Below the pieces are notes generated by a model. That model ran no database searches, was not told the DNA's origin, and worked only from the letters and a program-made list of their open reading frames with translations. DNA of 64,000 nucleotides from NCBI GenBank assembly GCA_027533385.1, contig JAPZUE010000041.1:62001-126000 (forward strand), in the 5' to 3' direction. The DNA comes from Rhizobium sp. (lineage in GTDB: Bacteria; Pseudomonadota; Alphaproteobacteria; Rhizobiales; Rhizobiaceae). A program made the translations under genes and the position numbers. Below, in pieces: positions 1-8,672 of this stretch (position 1 is its first letter; each line of letters begins with the position of its first letter).

Positions 1-234
1 GATGTCAGGTTCGACGATGCCACCATGTGGGTTTCGCTTTCGGACGGGCGTGTCTTGGGCGTGCCGCTCGCGTGGTTTCCAAGGCTTTTGTCGGCATCCC
101 CTGCCGATTTATTCAAATACGAACTCAGTTCCTCTGGCATTCATTGGGAAGCACTCGACGAGGACATCTCGGTAGCAGGGCTTCTTGCCGGGCGCGGAGA
201 CCAGACGAGGTCGACAGCTCTGGCTGCGGAATAA
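1..234 (+). CDS. DUF2442 domain protein, 5' end cut by window edge
   Basis: The reading frame is open from base 1 and ends at the TAA at 232-234. The visible 77 residues (beginning DVRFDDATMWVSLSDGR) match the usual DUF2442 pattern: a short beta-rich start, the 'GVPLAWFPRL' segment, and the 'IHWEALDEDISVAGLL' segment near the end. DUF2442 proteins are about 80-100 residues and often follow a DUF4160 gene in a toxin-antitoxin-like pair; the partner, if present, lies left of the window. The ATG at 25 is internal, because the conserved start lies upstream of it. Function unknown. Confidence 0.8.
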   Translation, partial: DVRFDDATMWVSLSDGRVLGVPLAWFPRLLSASPADLFKYELSSSGIHWEALDEDISVAGLLAGRGDQTRSTALAAE

Positions 235-245
235 CTTAGTACGGC

Positions 246-1028
246 ATGAGCATTTCAGCCGAACAATCCAAAACACTCCGCCAGCATCTCGCCCGTCTCT
301 ATTACGGCCGCGACACCGCTGCCATCCGCTTCCAGTTCGCGCTGATGGTGATCGATCTCGCGATCATCGCCTTCTTCCTCGCCGGCCCCTATCTGCGCGA
401 CAGGCCGAGCTACCTGATCCTCGACTATGCCATTGCCGCCTGGATTGCGCTTGAAATGCTGGCCCAGTGGGGCGCCTCGCGCACGACCAAGGGTTTTCTG
501 CTGCGGCCCATGACATGGGTCGATCTCTTCGTGCTCGGCACGCTGCTCTTCCCACATCTTCTCTTCAACTTCGCCTTCCTGCGTGTCGCCCGCATCTGGG
601 CTGTGGCGCAGCGGCCGATCTTCAAGCTGATGCTCAATCGGCTGGGTTTGAAGGAACAGACGGATGTCGTCACCGCCTTCCTCAACCTATTCGTCTTTCT
701 CTTCCTGGTGACGGGCTTCGTCTACACCTTCTTCTTCTATGCGGAAGATGCCGGCACCGGTTTCATCGACGCGCTCTACTTCACCGTGGCGACGGTCACG
801 ACGACGGGCTTCGGCGACATCACGCTTCCCGGAACCTTCGGCAAGCTGACCTCGATCGTCACGATGATCATCGGCATCTCGCTCTTCGTGCGCTTGGCCC
901 AGGCGATCGTCAGGCCCTACAAGGTGACATTCCCCTGCCCTCAGTGTGGCTTGCAGCGACACGATGCCGATGCAGTGCACTGCAAGGCCTGTGGCCATGT
1001 GCTGAACATTCCCGACGAAGGCATTTGA
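246..1028 (+). CDS. Voltage-channel-type potassium channel with C-terminal zinc ribbon
   Basis: A 260-residue inner-membrane ion channel. Hydrophobic segments resembling S1-S4 lie at about residues 28-125, with an arginine-containing S4-like stretch (FLRVARIWAVAQRP). S5 is at about 140-162, the pore helix and selectivity filter (TVTTTGFGD) at about 178-190, and S6 at about 200-222. The cytosolic tail carries CPQC and CKAC pairs about 17 residues apart, as in a zinc ribbon, which is uncommon for a K+ channel. The filter is GFG rather than GYG, a known variant. The gene converges on a GNAT gene 4 bp downstream. No good ribosome site precedes the ATG. Confidence 0.85.
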   Translation: MSISAEQSKTLRQHLARLYYGRDTAAIRFQFALMVIDLAIIAFFLAGPYLRDRPSYLILDYAIAAWIALEMLAQWGASRTTKGFLLRPMTWVDLFVLGTLLFPHLLFNFAFLRVARIWAVAQRPIFKLMLNRLGLKEQTDVVTAFLNLFVFLFLVTGFVYTFFFYAEDAGTGFIDALYFTVATVTTTGFGDITLPGTFGKLTSIVTMIIGISLFVRLAQAIVRPYKVTFPCPQCGLQRHDADAVHCKACGHVLNIPDEGI

Positions 1029-1032
1029 GAGA

Positions 1033-1485
1033 TCAGAGCGGCCTTCGGAAATACACGACGCGCTCGGTCTCTTCGAAGCCCAGCGCGGCATGCATCGCAT
1101 GCGAGACTGTGTTGTGAAGCTCGGCATCGGAGGCGAGTTCGGTGAGACCCTGCCCACGTGCCCAGTCGCCGACGGCGGCAACCAGAAGAGCGGCAGCGCC
1201 TTGTCGGCGGACGGCCGGATCGACGATGATCCCTTCCAGGAAGGCGACCGGCGAGGTCTCGGAGCCATTGACATAATCGGAGCGGATACTGGCCTCCGCC
1301 AGCCCGACAGCGCGCCCCGCTGAGTCGAGACAAAGGAACGCGACAAGCCTGTCAGGCTCCATCAGAGCCTCCAGGATCTCGGCGCGGTGTCCCTCGACAT
1401 CGAGCTCCGGCCAGAGCTGGTGGCGCAGTGCCGCCCAGACCTCGATATCCTCTTCACCGGCCATGCGAACGACAAACCGCGTCAT
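1033..1485 (-). CDS. GNAT family N-acetyltransferase, AAC(6')-like
   Basis: A 150-residue single-domain acetyltransferase. The opening (TRFVVRMAGEEDIEVWAALR) and the motif A region (AFLEGIIVDPAVRRQGAAALL) are those of aminoglycoside 6'-N-acetyltransferase-like GNAT proteins; the acetyl-CoA loop is RRQGAA. The C-terminus carries the family's LGFEETERVVYFRR. Its start overlaps the stop of the alpha-glucosidase gene by 4 bp (ATGA), so the two are probably one transcript with coupled translation. The substrate is unknown; family resemblance alone does not show antibiotic resistance. Confidence 0.8.
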   Translation of the reverse strand: MTRFVVRMAGEEDIEVWAALRHQLWPELDVEGHRAEILEALMEPDRLVAFLCLDSAGRAVGLAEASIRSDYVNGSETSPVAFLEGIIVDPAVRRQGAAALLVAAVGDWARGQGLTELASDAELHNTVSHAMHAALGFEETERVVYFRRPL

Positions 1486-3143
1486 GACAGTTTCACGCAG
1501 ATCCCGTCGAGCGGACCGAGCCTGATCTCGCCCGCCACCAGCGTGCCGGCCAGCCCCGGCATGTCCAGAACGTCCTGCGCCTTGTGCCCCTTCGGCAGCA
1601 CCAGTTCCTGCGGCCCGCGCCGCAGATTGAAGACGAACAACAGCCGTTCCTCGCCCTTCGAACGGGTAAAGGCCAGCACGTCCTCATTGGTCGCGAGGAA
1701 TTCCATGTCGCCGTCGACAAGGGCTGCATGCTGCTTGCGGAAGGCAAGTGTGGCCCGGTAATGCGCGAGCACCGAGGCCTCCTCCGTCTCCTGCGCATCG
1801 ACGGCGAGCGCCTGATGCTCTGCCGACACCGGCAGCCAGGGCTTCACGGTCGAAAAGCCAGCTTGCGTCTTGCCCTTCTCCCACACCATCGGAGTGCGGC
1901 ACCCGTCACGGCCCTTGAAGGCCGGCCAGAAGCGGATGCCATAGGGGTCACGCAGATCTTCAAACGCAAGCTCCGCCTCGGGCAGACCGAGTTCCTCGCC
2001 CTGATAGAGGCAGATCGAGCCGCGCAGGGTGGCAAGCACCGAGATCGCAAGCTTGGCGACAACAACCCGCTCCTCTTCGGTCTGCGCGAAACGGCTGACA
2101 TGCCGGGTGACGTCGTGATTGGAAAAGGCCCAGCAGACCCAACCATCCCGGACCTGCTTGTGAAAGCTCTCGACGCAATGGCGGATATGGCTCGGGGTGA
2201 AGTCCGGCCCGAGGAGGTCGAAGGTATAGCACATATGCAGCTTGTCGCCATCAGAGGTATAGGCCGCGACCGTCTTCAGCGAGCGCGCCCCGTCCCCCAC
2301 TTCGCCGACCGTCGTCCGATCCGGATACTGGTCGAGCAGGGCACGGAAGCGTTTGAGGAACTCGATGTTTTCGGGTTGGGTCTTGTCATAGAGATGGCTC
2401 TGCATGCCATAAGGATTGACGTCGGGCGCATCGAGCCCGGCCTCCTCGCTGTCGGGCTGGTGGGGCGGGTTGTCGCGTAACTCCCTGTCGTGGAAATAGT
2501 AGTTCACCGTGTCGAGCCGGAAGCCGTCCACGCCGCGATCGAGCCAGAACTTCACGGTCTCTAGAACGGCGTCCTGAACCTCCCGATTGTGGAAGTTGAG
2601 ATCCGGCTGCGAGGCGAGGAAGTTGTGCATGTAATACTGCTTGCGCACCCCATCCCATTCCCAGGCGGGGCCGCCGAAAACCGAAAGCCAGTTGGTGGGC
2701 GCCGTGCCATCCGGCTTGGCAGCCGCCCAGACGAACCAGTCGGCCTTGGGATTGTCGCGGCTTGCCCGGCTTTCCTTGAACCAGGGATGCTGATCGGAGG
2801 TATGCGAGATGACCTGGTCGATGATAACCTTGAGACCAAGCCGCTTCGCCTGCTTCATCATCGCATCGAAATCGGCAAGCGTGCCGAACATAGGATCGAC
2901 GTTGCAGTAGTCGGAAACGTCATAGCCCATGTCCGCCTGCGGCGAGGTAAAGAAGGGCGAGAGCCAGATCGCATCCACGCCGAGCGAGGCGATATAGGGC
3001 AGCCGCTCGATAATCCCCTTGATGTCGCCGATCCCGTCGCCGTCGGTATCCTGGAAGGACCGCGGATAGACCTGGTAGATCACCGCACCCCGCCACCAGT
3101 CGGCAGAATGGGAACGGGCGGCCTTGGCGGGAGACTTGGTCAT
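1482..3143 (-). CDS. aglA: Alpha-glucosidase, glycoside hydrolase family 13
   Basis: A 553-residue cytosolic GH13 enzyme that should hydrolyse alpha-glucosides such as sucrose, maltose or trehalulose-type sugars. The family blocks are in order: IIDQVISHTSDQHPWF (region I, residues about 108-123), GVDGFRLDTVNYY (region II, with the nucleophile Asp), RTTVGEVGD (acid/base Glu) and FSNHDVTR (transition-state Asp). The N-terminus (WWRGAVIYQVYPRSF) is that of rhizobial AglA-type enzymes. No sugar-ABC genes are adjacent, unlike the agl operon of S. meliloti, so the symbol is tentative. A GNAT gene follows with a 4-bp overlap. Confidence 0.9.
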   Translation of the reverse strand: MTKSPAKAARSHSADWWRGAVIYQVYPRSFQDTDGDGIGDIKGIIERLPYIASLGVDAIWLSPFFTSPQADMGYDVSDYCNVDPMFGTLADFDAMMKQAKRLGLKVIIDQVISHTSDQHPWFKESRASRDNPKADWFVWAAAKPDGTAPTNWLSVFGGPAWEWDGVRKQYYMHNFLASQPDLNFHNREVQDAVLETVKFWLDRGVDGFRLDTVNYYFHDRELRDNPPHQPDSEEAGLDAPDVNPYGMQSHLYDKTQPENIEFLKRFRALLDQYPDRTTVGEVGDGARSLKTVAAYTSDGDKLHMCYTFDLLGPDFTPSHIRHCVESFHKQVRDGWVCWAFSNHDVTRHVSRFAQTEEERVVVAKLAISVLATLRGSICLYQGEELGLPEAELAFEDLRDPYGIRFWPAFKGRDGCRTPMVWEKGKTQAGFSTVKPWLPVSAEHQALAVDAQETEEASVLAHYRATLAFRKQHAALVDGDMEFLATNEDVLAFTRSKGEERLLFVFNLRRGPQELVLPKGHKAQDVLDMPGLAGTLVAGEIRLGPLDGICVKLS

Positions 3144-3226
3144 GGGGAGGTCCTTCGGCGGGAATCGTCAGGTCAGCCCTCAAGCAATCCGGTTCGCCAG
3201 CGGATGTCAAACGGCCCGTCCTAAGA

Positions 3227-3244
3227 CTGACATCAAGCTGTAAT
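3227..3244 (+). promoter_or_regulatory. Pho-box-like site upstream of glycosyltransferase
   Basis: CTGACAT-CAAG-CTGTAAT resembles the PhoB box (two CTGTCAT repeats separated by 4 bp), with 12 of 14 repeat positions matching. A CATAAG hexamer 10 bp further on could be the -10 element, which is the spacing expected when the Pho box replaces the -35. The glycosyltransferase start lies 80 bp downstream. Found by eye; binding is inferred. Confidence 0.45.
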
Positions 3245-3324
3245 GTTCCCCTCCCATAAGGCGAAGAGAGTTTCAGAAGCAGAATCGCCGCTCCGGCGGC
3301 CGTTCGGATGAGGGCGGACGCGCC

Positions 3325-4419
3325 ATGCCGAGACTGACCATCGTGACCGATGCCTGGCACCCGCAGGTGAACGGCGTCGTCCGCTCGATCGAGACCACCA
3401 ATCGCGAGCTTGCGAAGATTGGCGTCGATGTCTCGATGATCACGCCCGAGCCCTTCCGCAGCATGGCCATGCCGACCTATCCGGAAATCCGCCTGTCACT
3501 CGTGACGCCGCGCCGCCTCGGCCGGATGATCGAAGAACAGCAGCCCGATTATATGCATATCGCGACCGAAGGCCCGCTTGGCCTGATGGCGCGGCGCTGG
3601 TGCATCAAGAACAAACGCCCCTTCTCAACCACCTATCACACCCGTTTTCCGGAATATGTCGCCGCCCGCCTGCCGGTGCCGCTGTCCTGGCTCTACGCCT
3701 ATGTCCGCTGGTTCCACAATCGCGGTGGCGCCTGCATGGTGGCGACCGAGAGCCTGCGACGGGAACTCGCCGCTGAAGGGCTGAACAACCTCTGCCTCTG
3801 GAGCCGCGGCATCGACACGGCGCATTTTCACCCACGCGAAAAATCGGAAAAGCCCTTCGGCCTCCCGCGCCCGATCTTCATGACGGTTGGCCGCGTCGCC
3901 GTGGAAAAGAACCTACCCGCCTTTCTTGATCTCGACCTGCCGGGTTCGAAGGTGGTGGTCGGCGACGGCCCGGCGCGGGCAGAACTTCAGGCACGCTACC
4001 CGGATGTGCATTTCACCGGCATGAAGCATGGGGACGATCTGGCGGAAGCCTATGCGCAAGCCGATGTCTTCGTCTTCCCGTCGAAGACCGATACCTTCGG
4101 CAATACGATCCTCGAAGCGCTCGCGTCAGGCATTCCGGTCGCGGCCTATCCGGTCACCGGTCCGGTCGACATCATTCCGGCAGGCTCCCATGCGGGAGCG
4201 CTGGACCACGATCTGCAGATCGCCTGCATTGCCGCCTTGCAGGCCTCGCCGCAGGCCGCGCGCCGTCTCGCCGAAACCTATTCCTGGGAAGCGGCGACAC
4301 AGCAGTTCTTCGACAATGTCGTGGAGGCGAAAGAGCAGCGCCGCAAGCGTGGCTTGAGGCAGCGCTTCGGCATCCGCCCGCAGGACACGGACGGCTATCA
4401 GACGCCGGCAACCGAGTAG
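3325..4419 (+). CDS. GT4-family glycosyltransferase, MgtA/Agt-like
   Basis: A 364-residue retaining glycosyltransferase with a GT-B fold. The N-terminal Rossmann domain opens with LTIVTDAWHPQVNGVV, typical of lipid or mannosyl glycosyltransferases of the MgtA/PimB group. The C-terminal domain has the donor-site signature VFPSKTDTFGNTILEALASG (about residues 250-270) with the E-x7-E pattern. It probably moves a hexose or hexuronic acid from a nucleotide sugar to a diacylglycerol or lipid acceptor at the membrane. The Pho-box-like site upstream suggests a role in replacing phospholipids with glycolipids during phosphate shortage, as known for Agrobacterium Agt; this is inference. No plcP-like lipase gene is adjacent. 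Confidence 0.85.
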   Translation: MPRLTIVTDAWHPQVNGVVRSIETTNRELAKIGVDVSMITPEPFRSMAMPTYPEIRLSLVTPRRLGRMIEEQQPDYMHIATEGPLGLMARRWCIKNKRPFSTTYHTRFPEYVAARLPVPLSWLYAYVRWFHNRGGACMVATESLRRELAAEGLNNLCLWSRGIDTAHFHPREKSEKPFGLPRPIFMTVGRVAVEKNLPAFLDLDLPGSKVVVGDGPARAELQARYPDVHFTGMKHGDDLAEAYAQADVFVFPSKTDTFGNTILEALASGIPVAAYPVTGPVDIIPAGSHAGALDHDLQIACIAALQASPQAARRLAETYSWEAATQQFFDNVVEAKEQRRKRGLRQRFGIRPQDTDGYQTPATE

Positions 4420-4428
4420 CGGCAGCGG

Positions 4429-5850
4429 TCAGCGCTTCTTCTTGCGGTGCTCGAACGGGTTCTCACCCGCCTTGAAATGAATGCGAATCGGCACGCCCGG
4501 CATGTCGAAATCAACACGCAACCCATTGGTCAGATAGCGCACATAGCTTTCCGGCAGCGCATCGGGACGCGTGCAGGAGATCATGAAGGCCGGCGGACGG
4601 GCCTTCACCTGCGTCATGTATTTGAGCTTCAGGCGACGCCCCGAGACGGCCGGTGGCGGATGCTGGGTCGTGACTGCATCCAGCCAGCGATTGAGCTTGG
4701 CCGTCGAGATGCGCTTGTTCCACACCTTGTCGGTATCGACGATGTTCTGCATCAGCTTGTCGAGACCATAGCCGGTCTGGCCGGAGATCGGCACGGCGCG
4801 GATGCCGCGCGCCTGCGGCAAAAGCCGCTCGGTCTTTTCGCGCAGATCGGCGAGAACCGCCTGCGGGTCTTCGACCAGATCCCACTTGTTGAAGGCGAGC
4901 ACGGCGGCACGGCCTTCGCGGATGACGAAGTCGACGATCTGCAGATCCTGCTTCTCGAAGGGGATCGTCGCGTCGAAGACGATGACCACGGTCTCGGCGA
5001 AACGCACGGCGCGCAGCGTATCGGCAACCGAGAGCTTTTCGAGCTTCTCCTGCACACGCGCCTTCTTGCGCATGCCGGCGGTGTCGAACATCTTGATGGT
5101 CCGGCCGCGCCAGTCCCATTCGACCGAGATCGAATCGCGGGTGATGCCGGCCTCGGGCCCGGTCAAAAGGCGGTCTTCGCCGAGGAACCGGTTGATGAGG
5201 GTCGACTTGCCGGCGTTCGGGCGACCGACGATCGCCACGCGCAGCGGCTTGGTCTCGTCGTATTCCGGCTCGAAGTCTTCGTCTTCCTCGCCCTCGCCTT
5301 GGGACAGAACCACATCGGTTTCCGCCTCGTCATCCGGTTCAGGGAAGGCGCGCTCTTCGCCGATGGCTTCGACGATGGCATCGCGCAGATCGATCATGCC
5401 CTGGCCATGTTCGGCCGAGATCGGCACCGGCTCGCCAAGGCCCAGCGTATAGGCATCGTAAAAGCCGGCATCGGAGCCGCGGGCTTCCGACTTGTTGGCA
5501 ACCAGCACCACCGGCTTGCCGCGACGGCGCAGCATTTCGGCGAGCGACTGGTCAACAGGCGTCAGGCCGAACTTGGCATCGACGACGAAGAGCGACAGAT
5601 CCGCTTCGTCGATCGCCATTTCGGTCTGGGCGCGCATGCGGCCTTCGAGCGTCTCCGGCCCGGCCTCTTCGAGACCGGCGGTGTCGATGATGGTGAAACG
5701 CAGGTCCACGAGCTTGGCCTCGCCGGGGCGACGGTCACGGGTGACACCCGGGGTATCGTCGACAAGCGCCAGCTTCTTGCCAACCAGACGGTTGAAAAGC
5801 GTGGACTTGCCGACATTCGGGCGACCGACGATGGCGACTGTGAAACTCAT
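4429..5850 (-). CDS. der: Ribosome biogenesis GTPase Der (EngA)
   Basis: A 473-residue protein with two tandem Era-like GTPase domains and a C-terminal KH-like domain. The first G domain has the P-loop [13 protein letters not shown] (residues 8-20), DTAGLE and NKSE; the second has [13 protein letters not shown] (about 209-221), DTAGM and NKWD. An acidic linker (about 185-200, rich in Glu and Asp) joins them. Der acts in maturation of the 50S ribosomal subunit and is essential in most bacteria. The gene follows a YfgM-like gene by 40 bp on the same strand. Confidence 0.98.
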   Translation of the reverse strand: MSFTVAIVGRPNVGKSTLFNRLVGKKLALVDDTPGVTRDRRPGEAKLVDLRFTIIDTAGLEEAGPETLEGRMRAQTEMAIDEADLSLFVVDAKFGLTPVDQSLAEMLRRRGKPVVLVANKSEARGSDAGFYDAYTLGLGEPVPISAEHGQGMIDLRDAIVEAIGEERAFPEPDDEAETDVVLSQGEGEEDEDFEPEYDETKPLRVAIVGRPNAGKSTLINRFLGEDRLLTGPEAGITRDSISVEWDWRGRTIKMFDTAGMRKKARVQEKLEKLSVADTLRAVRFAETVVIVFDATIPFEKQDLQIVDFVIREGRAAVLAFNKWDLVEDPQAVLADLREKTERLLPQARGIRAVPISGQTGYGLDKLMQNIVDTDKVWNKRISTAKLNRWLDAVTTQHPPPAVSGRRLKLKYMTQVKARPPAFMISCTRPDALPESYVRYLTNGLRVDFDMPGVPIRIHFKAGENPFEHRKKKR

Positions 5851-5890
5851 GGGAACGCTAGCTTTCCGGCCTTTTCAGGCCTTGTCGTTG

Positions 5891-6562
5891 TTACGGCGCC
5901 TTGCCGGAGGCCTTGATGTTGTCGAGCAGCATCTGGGCACGGTTGGCGACGTTGCGCGGGGTTTCCGCGTCTTCGCTGATCTGTTCGAACCATTCGCGGG
6001 CACGCACCATGTCGCCGGCCTTGTAGGCGGCAAGTCCGAGTGCCTCACGCGCGGCATGGCGCATGGCATTGGCCGGCGTCGCCATGGCTTCGACCAGCGC
6101 AGAGACATCCTGATAGGTGCCGGTGTCGACCAGAAGCCAGGCAGCCCGAACCTTGGCCGTGTTGCGCACGGCTTCCGGGATCGATGCATCGTCACCGATC
6201 GACTTGAACGAGGTGACGGCACCGGCAGGGTCGCCCTTCTCGGCGAGAACCGAGGCCGCGCGGAAGCGGGCGAGAATGCCGTAGGCGCCGTAGCCCTCCT
6301 GCTCCAGCGCCTGCAGCGCGGCTTCCGCCTCGTCGCGCTTGCCCTGGTCGGCGAGGTTCAGCGCCGCCAGGAACTTGTCGCCGGCATCCGACGCCTGGGT
6401 CGAATCCCAATGGGTCCACAGGCGATGGCCGGCCGTGCCGAGAACGATCACCACGGCAGCCCCGATGATCAGGCGGCTGTAGCGCTTCCAGGCGTTGCGC
6501 ACCTGCTCGGAGCGGAGCTCCTCGTTCACTTCGCGGATAAAGCTGTCGTTCTGGTCAACCAT
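5891..6562 (-). CDS. YfgM-like TPR membrane protein
   Basis: A 223-residue protein with a short cytosolic N-terminus, one transmembrane helix (about residues 31-50, LIIGAAVVIVLGTAGHRLW) and a periplasmic TPR-like region of helical repeats. This is the layout of YfgM/TPR_21 (formerly DUF2133), which in E. coli works with SecYEG and PpiD on exported proteins. It lies directly upstream of der, as in many proteobacteria, but the bamB gene often found between them is absent here. Confidence 0.85.
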   Translation of the reverse strand: MVDQNDSFIREVNEELRSEQVRNAWKRYSRLIIGAAVVIVLGTAGHRLWTHWDSTQASDAGDKFLAALNLADQGKRDEAEAALQALEQEGYGAYGILARFRAASVLAEKGDPAGAVTSFKSIGDDASIPEAVRNTAKVRAAWLLVDTGTYQDVSALVEAMATPANAMRHAAREALGLAAYKAGDMVRAREWFEQISEDAETPRNVANRAQMLLDNIKASGKAP

Positions 6563-6672
6563 TGATATCCCCGGACGCTGCCGGCCTTTCGATGCAGTCT
6601 CTCAAGCGTGAGCGGCCTTCTAGCCGATTTTTGCCCGCTTGTAAGGGGAAAACCGCCAACAGTCTTAAGCGG

Positions 6673-7251
6673 TCACATGGCAAGCGGTGCAACACCGATC
6701 AACAGTTTGTGCAGCCACATGGCAAAGACCGCCCAGAGCACGATACCGCCGACGACTGCAATCGCGTCGTAGCGGGCCGAAACGAAGGCACGCGGCTGGG
6801 AAAGACCGGCGCGCTCGCGGCGCTTGTAGCTGATCCTGAGGACGACACCCCAGGCCAGGAAGGCGACGAACAGCAGCATCGAGGCAAGGTCGCCATTCGC
6901 TACAAGATGGGAGGCCGCCCAGATCTTCACCGAAAGCACCATGGGATGCTTGGTCTTCACCGCGATATGGCCAGCCGGGATCAGGCTGGCCACAAGACAG
7001 ATCATCGCAAACAGCATCAACGTCGTGGTCAGATGGTTCATGCCCATGGGCGGGAACCAGAGATTGACGACCGGCGCCGTGGCATAGCCCCAGATCAGGA
7101 TGACGAGGGTGACCAGGCTGAGGACGGAATAGAGCCCCTTCCAGCCGTTCTCCCCGAACTTGTCGATCATCGACAGACGAAATCCGGGTGCAACGACCCG
7201 GAGCAGGTGAACACCGAGAAAAAGGATGATGCCGAGAATGAGAAACGTCAT
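6673..7251 (-). CDS. NnrU family membrane protein
   Basis: A 192-residue integral membrane protein with about five or six hydrophobic helices. It carries the NnrU hallmarks: an early LGVHLLRVVAPGFR, then GLYSVLSLVTLVILIWGY, and KHPMVLSVKIWAASHLVANGD (about residues 100-120) with the conserved HP and H-x3-NG positions. NnrU was first tied to nitrite and nitric oxide reduction in Rhodobacter but the family is widespread in non-denitrifiers, and no denitrification gene is nearby. Molecular role unknown. Confidence 0.88.
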   Translation of the reverse strand: MTFLILGIILFLGVHLLRVVAPGFRLSMIDKFGENGWKGLYSVLSLVTLVILIWGYATAPVVNLWFPPMGMNHLTTTLMLFAMICLVASLIPAGHIAVKTKHPMVLSVKIWAASHLVANGDLASMLLFVAFLAWGVVLRISYKRRERAGLSQPRAFVSARYDAIAVVGGIVLWAVFAMWLHKLLIGVAPLAM

Positions 7252-7379
7252 GGATTGGCCCTTTCGAGGAACAGGGCCTAGGCATACTGGTCAATGCGGG
7301 GAATTTAAAGGGCGTTCAAAGCTTCGCCGCATTTGAATGAGACGGGAGGTGCCCCCGATTTGAGCCCGAGTTTGTGTTG

Positions 7380-8390
7380 ATGTTCCGTTGGTCCGCCGCC
7401 CTTTTCCTATCGCTTGCCACCTCGGCCTCCGCTATGGATAGCGCGGCGCCTGCGACAAAGGGTCAGGAGCCGGAGCGCCCCAAACAGGTATTGCTGGTGT
7501 CCTTCGATGGTGCCCATGACGTCAGGCTCTGGGTCCGCAGCCGCGAGATCGGTCAGCGAGCCAATGCCCGCTTCACCTATTTCCTCTCCTGCACGACGCT
7601 GATCCCGCGCGCCCGCGCCGGCGACTACAAGGCACCGGGCATCAAGGCGGGCCGCTCCAACATCGGCTTTGCCTTGAGCGTGGACGAGGTCGCCGCCCGG
7701 CTCGACAACATCTGGAAGGCGCGAACCGAGGGCCATGAGATCGCCAGCCATACCTGTGGCCACTTCGACGGCAAGGACTGGACGAAGGCGGATTGGCTGA
7801 AGGAATTCAACACCTTCGACCGGGTTCTGGAGAATGCCTGGAAGGACAACGGGCTGGGCGACCGCGAGCCGCAGGGCTGGGCAGATTTCGTCGAGAACGA
7901 CATCACCGGCTTCCGCGCGCCCTATCTCTCGGCGCCCGAGAGCCTGTTTGCAGCAGAGCGTGAGCATGGCTTCCGCTACGATGCCAGCATCGTGACCCAC
8001 GACCCGGCCTTGCCCGTTGTACGAGACGGCCTTGCCCGCTTCGGCCTGCCGCTGATCGCGGAAGGTCCAAGCGCCCGACGCATCATCGCCATGGACTACA
8101 ATCTCTTCATCCGCCATTCGGCCGGCATCGATCATCCGTCCAAGGCCGAGGAATTTGCCGAGCGCAGCTACCAGGCCTTCCGCACCGCTTTTGACCGGCA
8201 GTATAACGGCGACCGCATTCCGCTGCAGATCGGCCTGCATTTCGTCGAGATGAATGGTGGAGCCTACTGGACGGCCATGGAGCGGCTGGTGACAGAAGTC
8301 TGCCCCCTGCCCGACGTCGCCTGCGTCACCTATGCCGAGGCGCTCGACATGCTTGAGACGCGAGAGACGGCAACGCCCGGCGCCATGTGA
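7380..8390 (+). CDS. Exported polysaccharide deacetylase-family protein (CE4 fold)
   Basis: About 336 residues with a signal peptide (FRWSAALFLSLATSASA), so probably periplasmic or secreted. NodB-type motifs are visible: VSFDGAHD (metal/catalytic Asp region), GHEIASHTCGH (the two metal-binding His) and GFRAPY (active-site Arg). It likely removes N- or O-acetyl groups from a polysaccharide or peptidoglycan-like substrate. GTG at 7374, TTG at 7377 and ATG at 7380 are in frame; I chose the ATG. The only strong ribosome site (GGGAGG at 7344-7349) is too far away; it is better placed for a six-codon frame beginning with TTG at 7360, whose stop overlaps this ATG, so coupled initiation is possible. 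Confidence 0.8.
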   Translation: MFRWSAALFLSLATSASAMDSAAPATKGQEPERPKQVLLVSFDGAHDVRLWVRSREIGQRANARFTYFLSCTTLIPRARAGDYKAPGIKAGRSNIGFALSVDEVAARLDNIWKARTEGHEIASHTCGHFDGKDWTKADWLKEFNTFDRVLENAWKDNGLGDREPQGWADFVENDITGFRAPYLSAPESLFAAEREHGFRYDASIVTHDPALPVVRDGLARFGLPLIAEGPSARRIIAMDYNLFIRHSAGIDHPSKAEEFAERSYQAFRTAFDRQYNGDRIPLQIGLHFVEMNGGAYWTAMERLVTEVCPLPDVACVTYAEALDMLETRETATPGAM

Positions 8391-8455
8391 TCGCTTGACG
8401 CATTTACATCTGATGCGCCAGACGAGATAAGCGGCCAAATTGTCTGGGAAAACAC

Positions 8456-8596
8456 ATGAAGCGCCTCCTCTTCGCCATCGCCTTTGCCTGCGTCATCGCC
8501 GCGACCATCGGCGCTGTCGCGATCGGTCTTTCGCTGTTCACCCAGCCGGAAGCCTATGCGGGGCTTTCCGACGGGACGATGGCGCACATCGGCTGA
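8456..8596 (+). CDS. Small single-span membrane protein, 46 aa
   Basis: A 46-codon frame from ATG at 8456 to TGA at 8594. The product starts MKRLLFAIAFACVIAATIGA and is hydrophobic to about residue 28, then has a short polar tail (FTQPEAYAGLSDGTMAHIG). The composition fits a membrane-anchored or exported micropeptide. Support comes from codon usage like that of neighbouring genes and from the strong hairpin terminator 20 bp after the stop. The ribosome site is weak (GGGA). Function unknown. Confidence 0.55.
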   Translation: MKRLLFAIAFACVIAATIGAVAIGLSLFTQPEAYAGLSDGTMAHIG

Positions 8597-8615
8597 CAAC
8601 ATCTTCGACCATGGG

Positions 8616-8646
8616 AAAGGCCGCGTCGGCGTCCCGACGCGGCCTT
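8616..8646. terminator. Bidirectional hairpin terminator
   Basis: A near-perfect stem GGCCGCGTCGG / CCGACGCGGCC with a 3-nt loop lies between an AAA and a TTT run. It sits between the small membrane protein gene and the 3' end of bacA, so it can stop transcription from both sides. Confidence 0.75.
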
Positions 8647-8672
8647 TATCGTTTGATCAATCCGTCGCGTCC

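Noticed and set aside
4447..5916. Plus-strand open frame of 489 codons across der
   Set aside because: It is antisense of der, which has complete GTPase motifs. The product is His/Arg-rich without domains.
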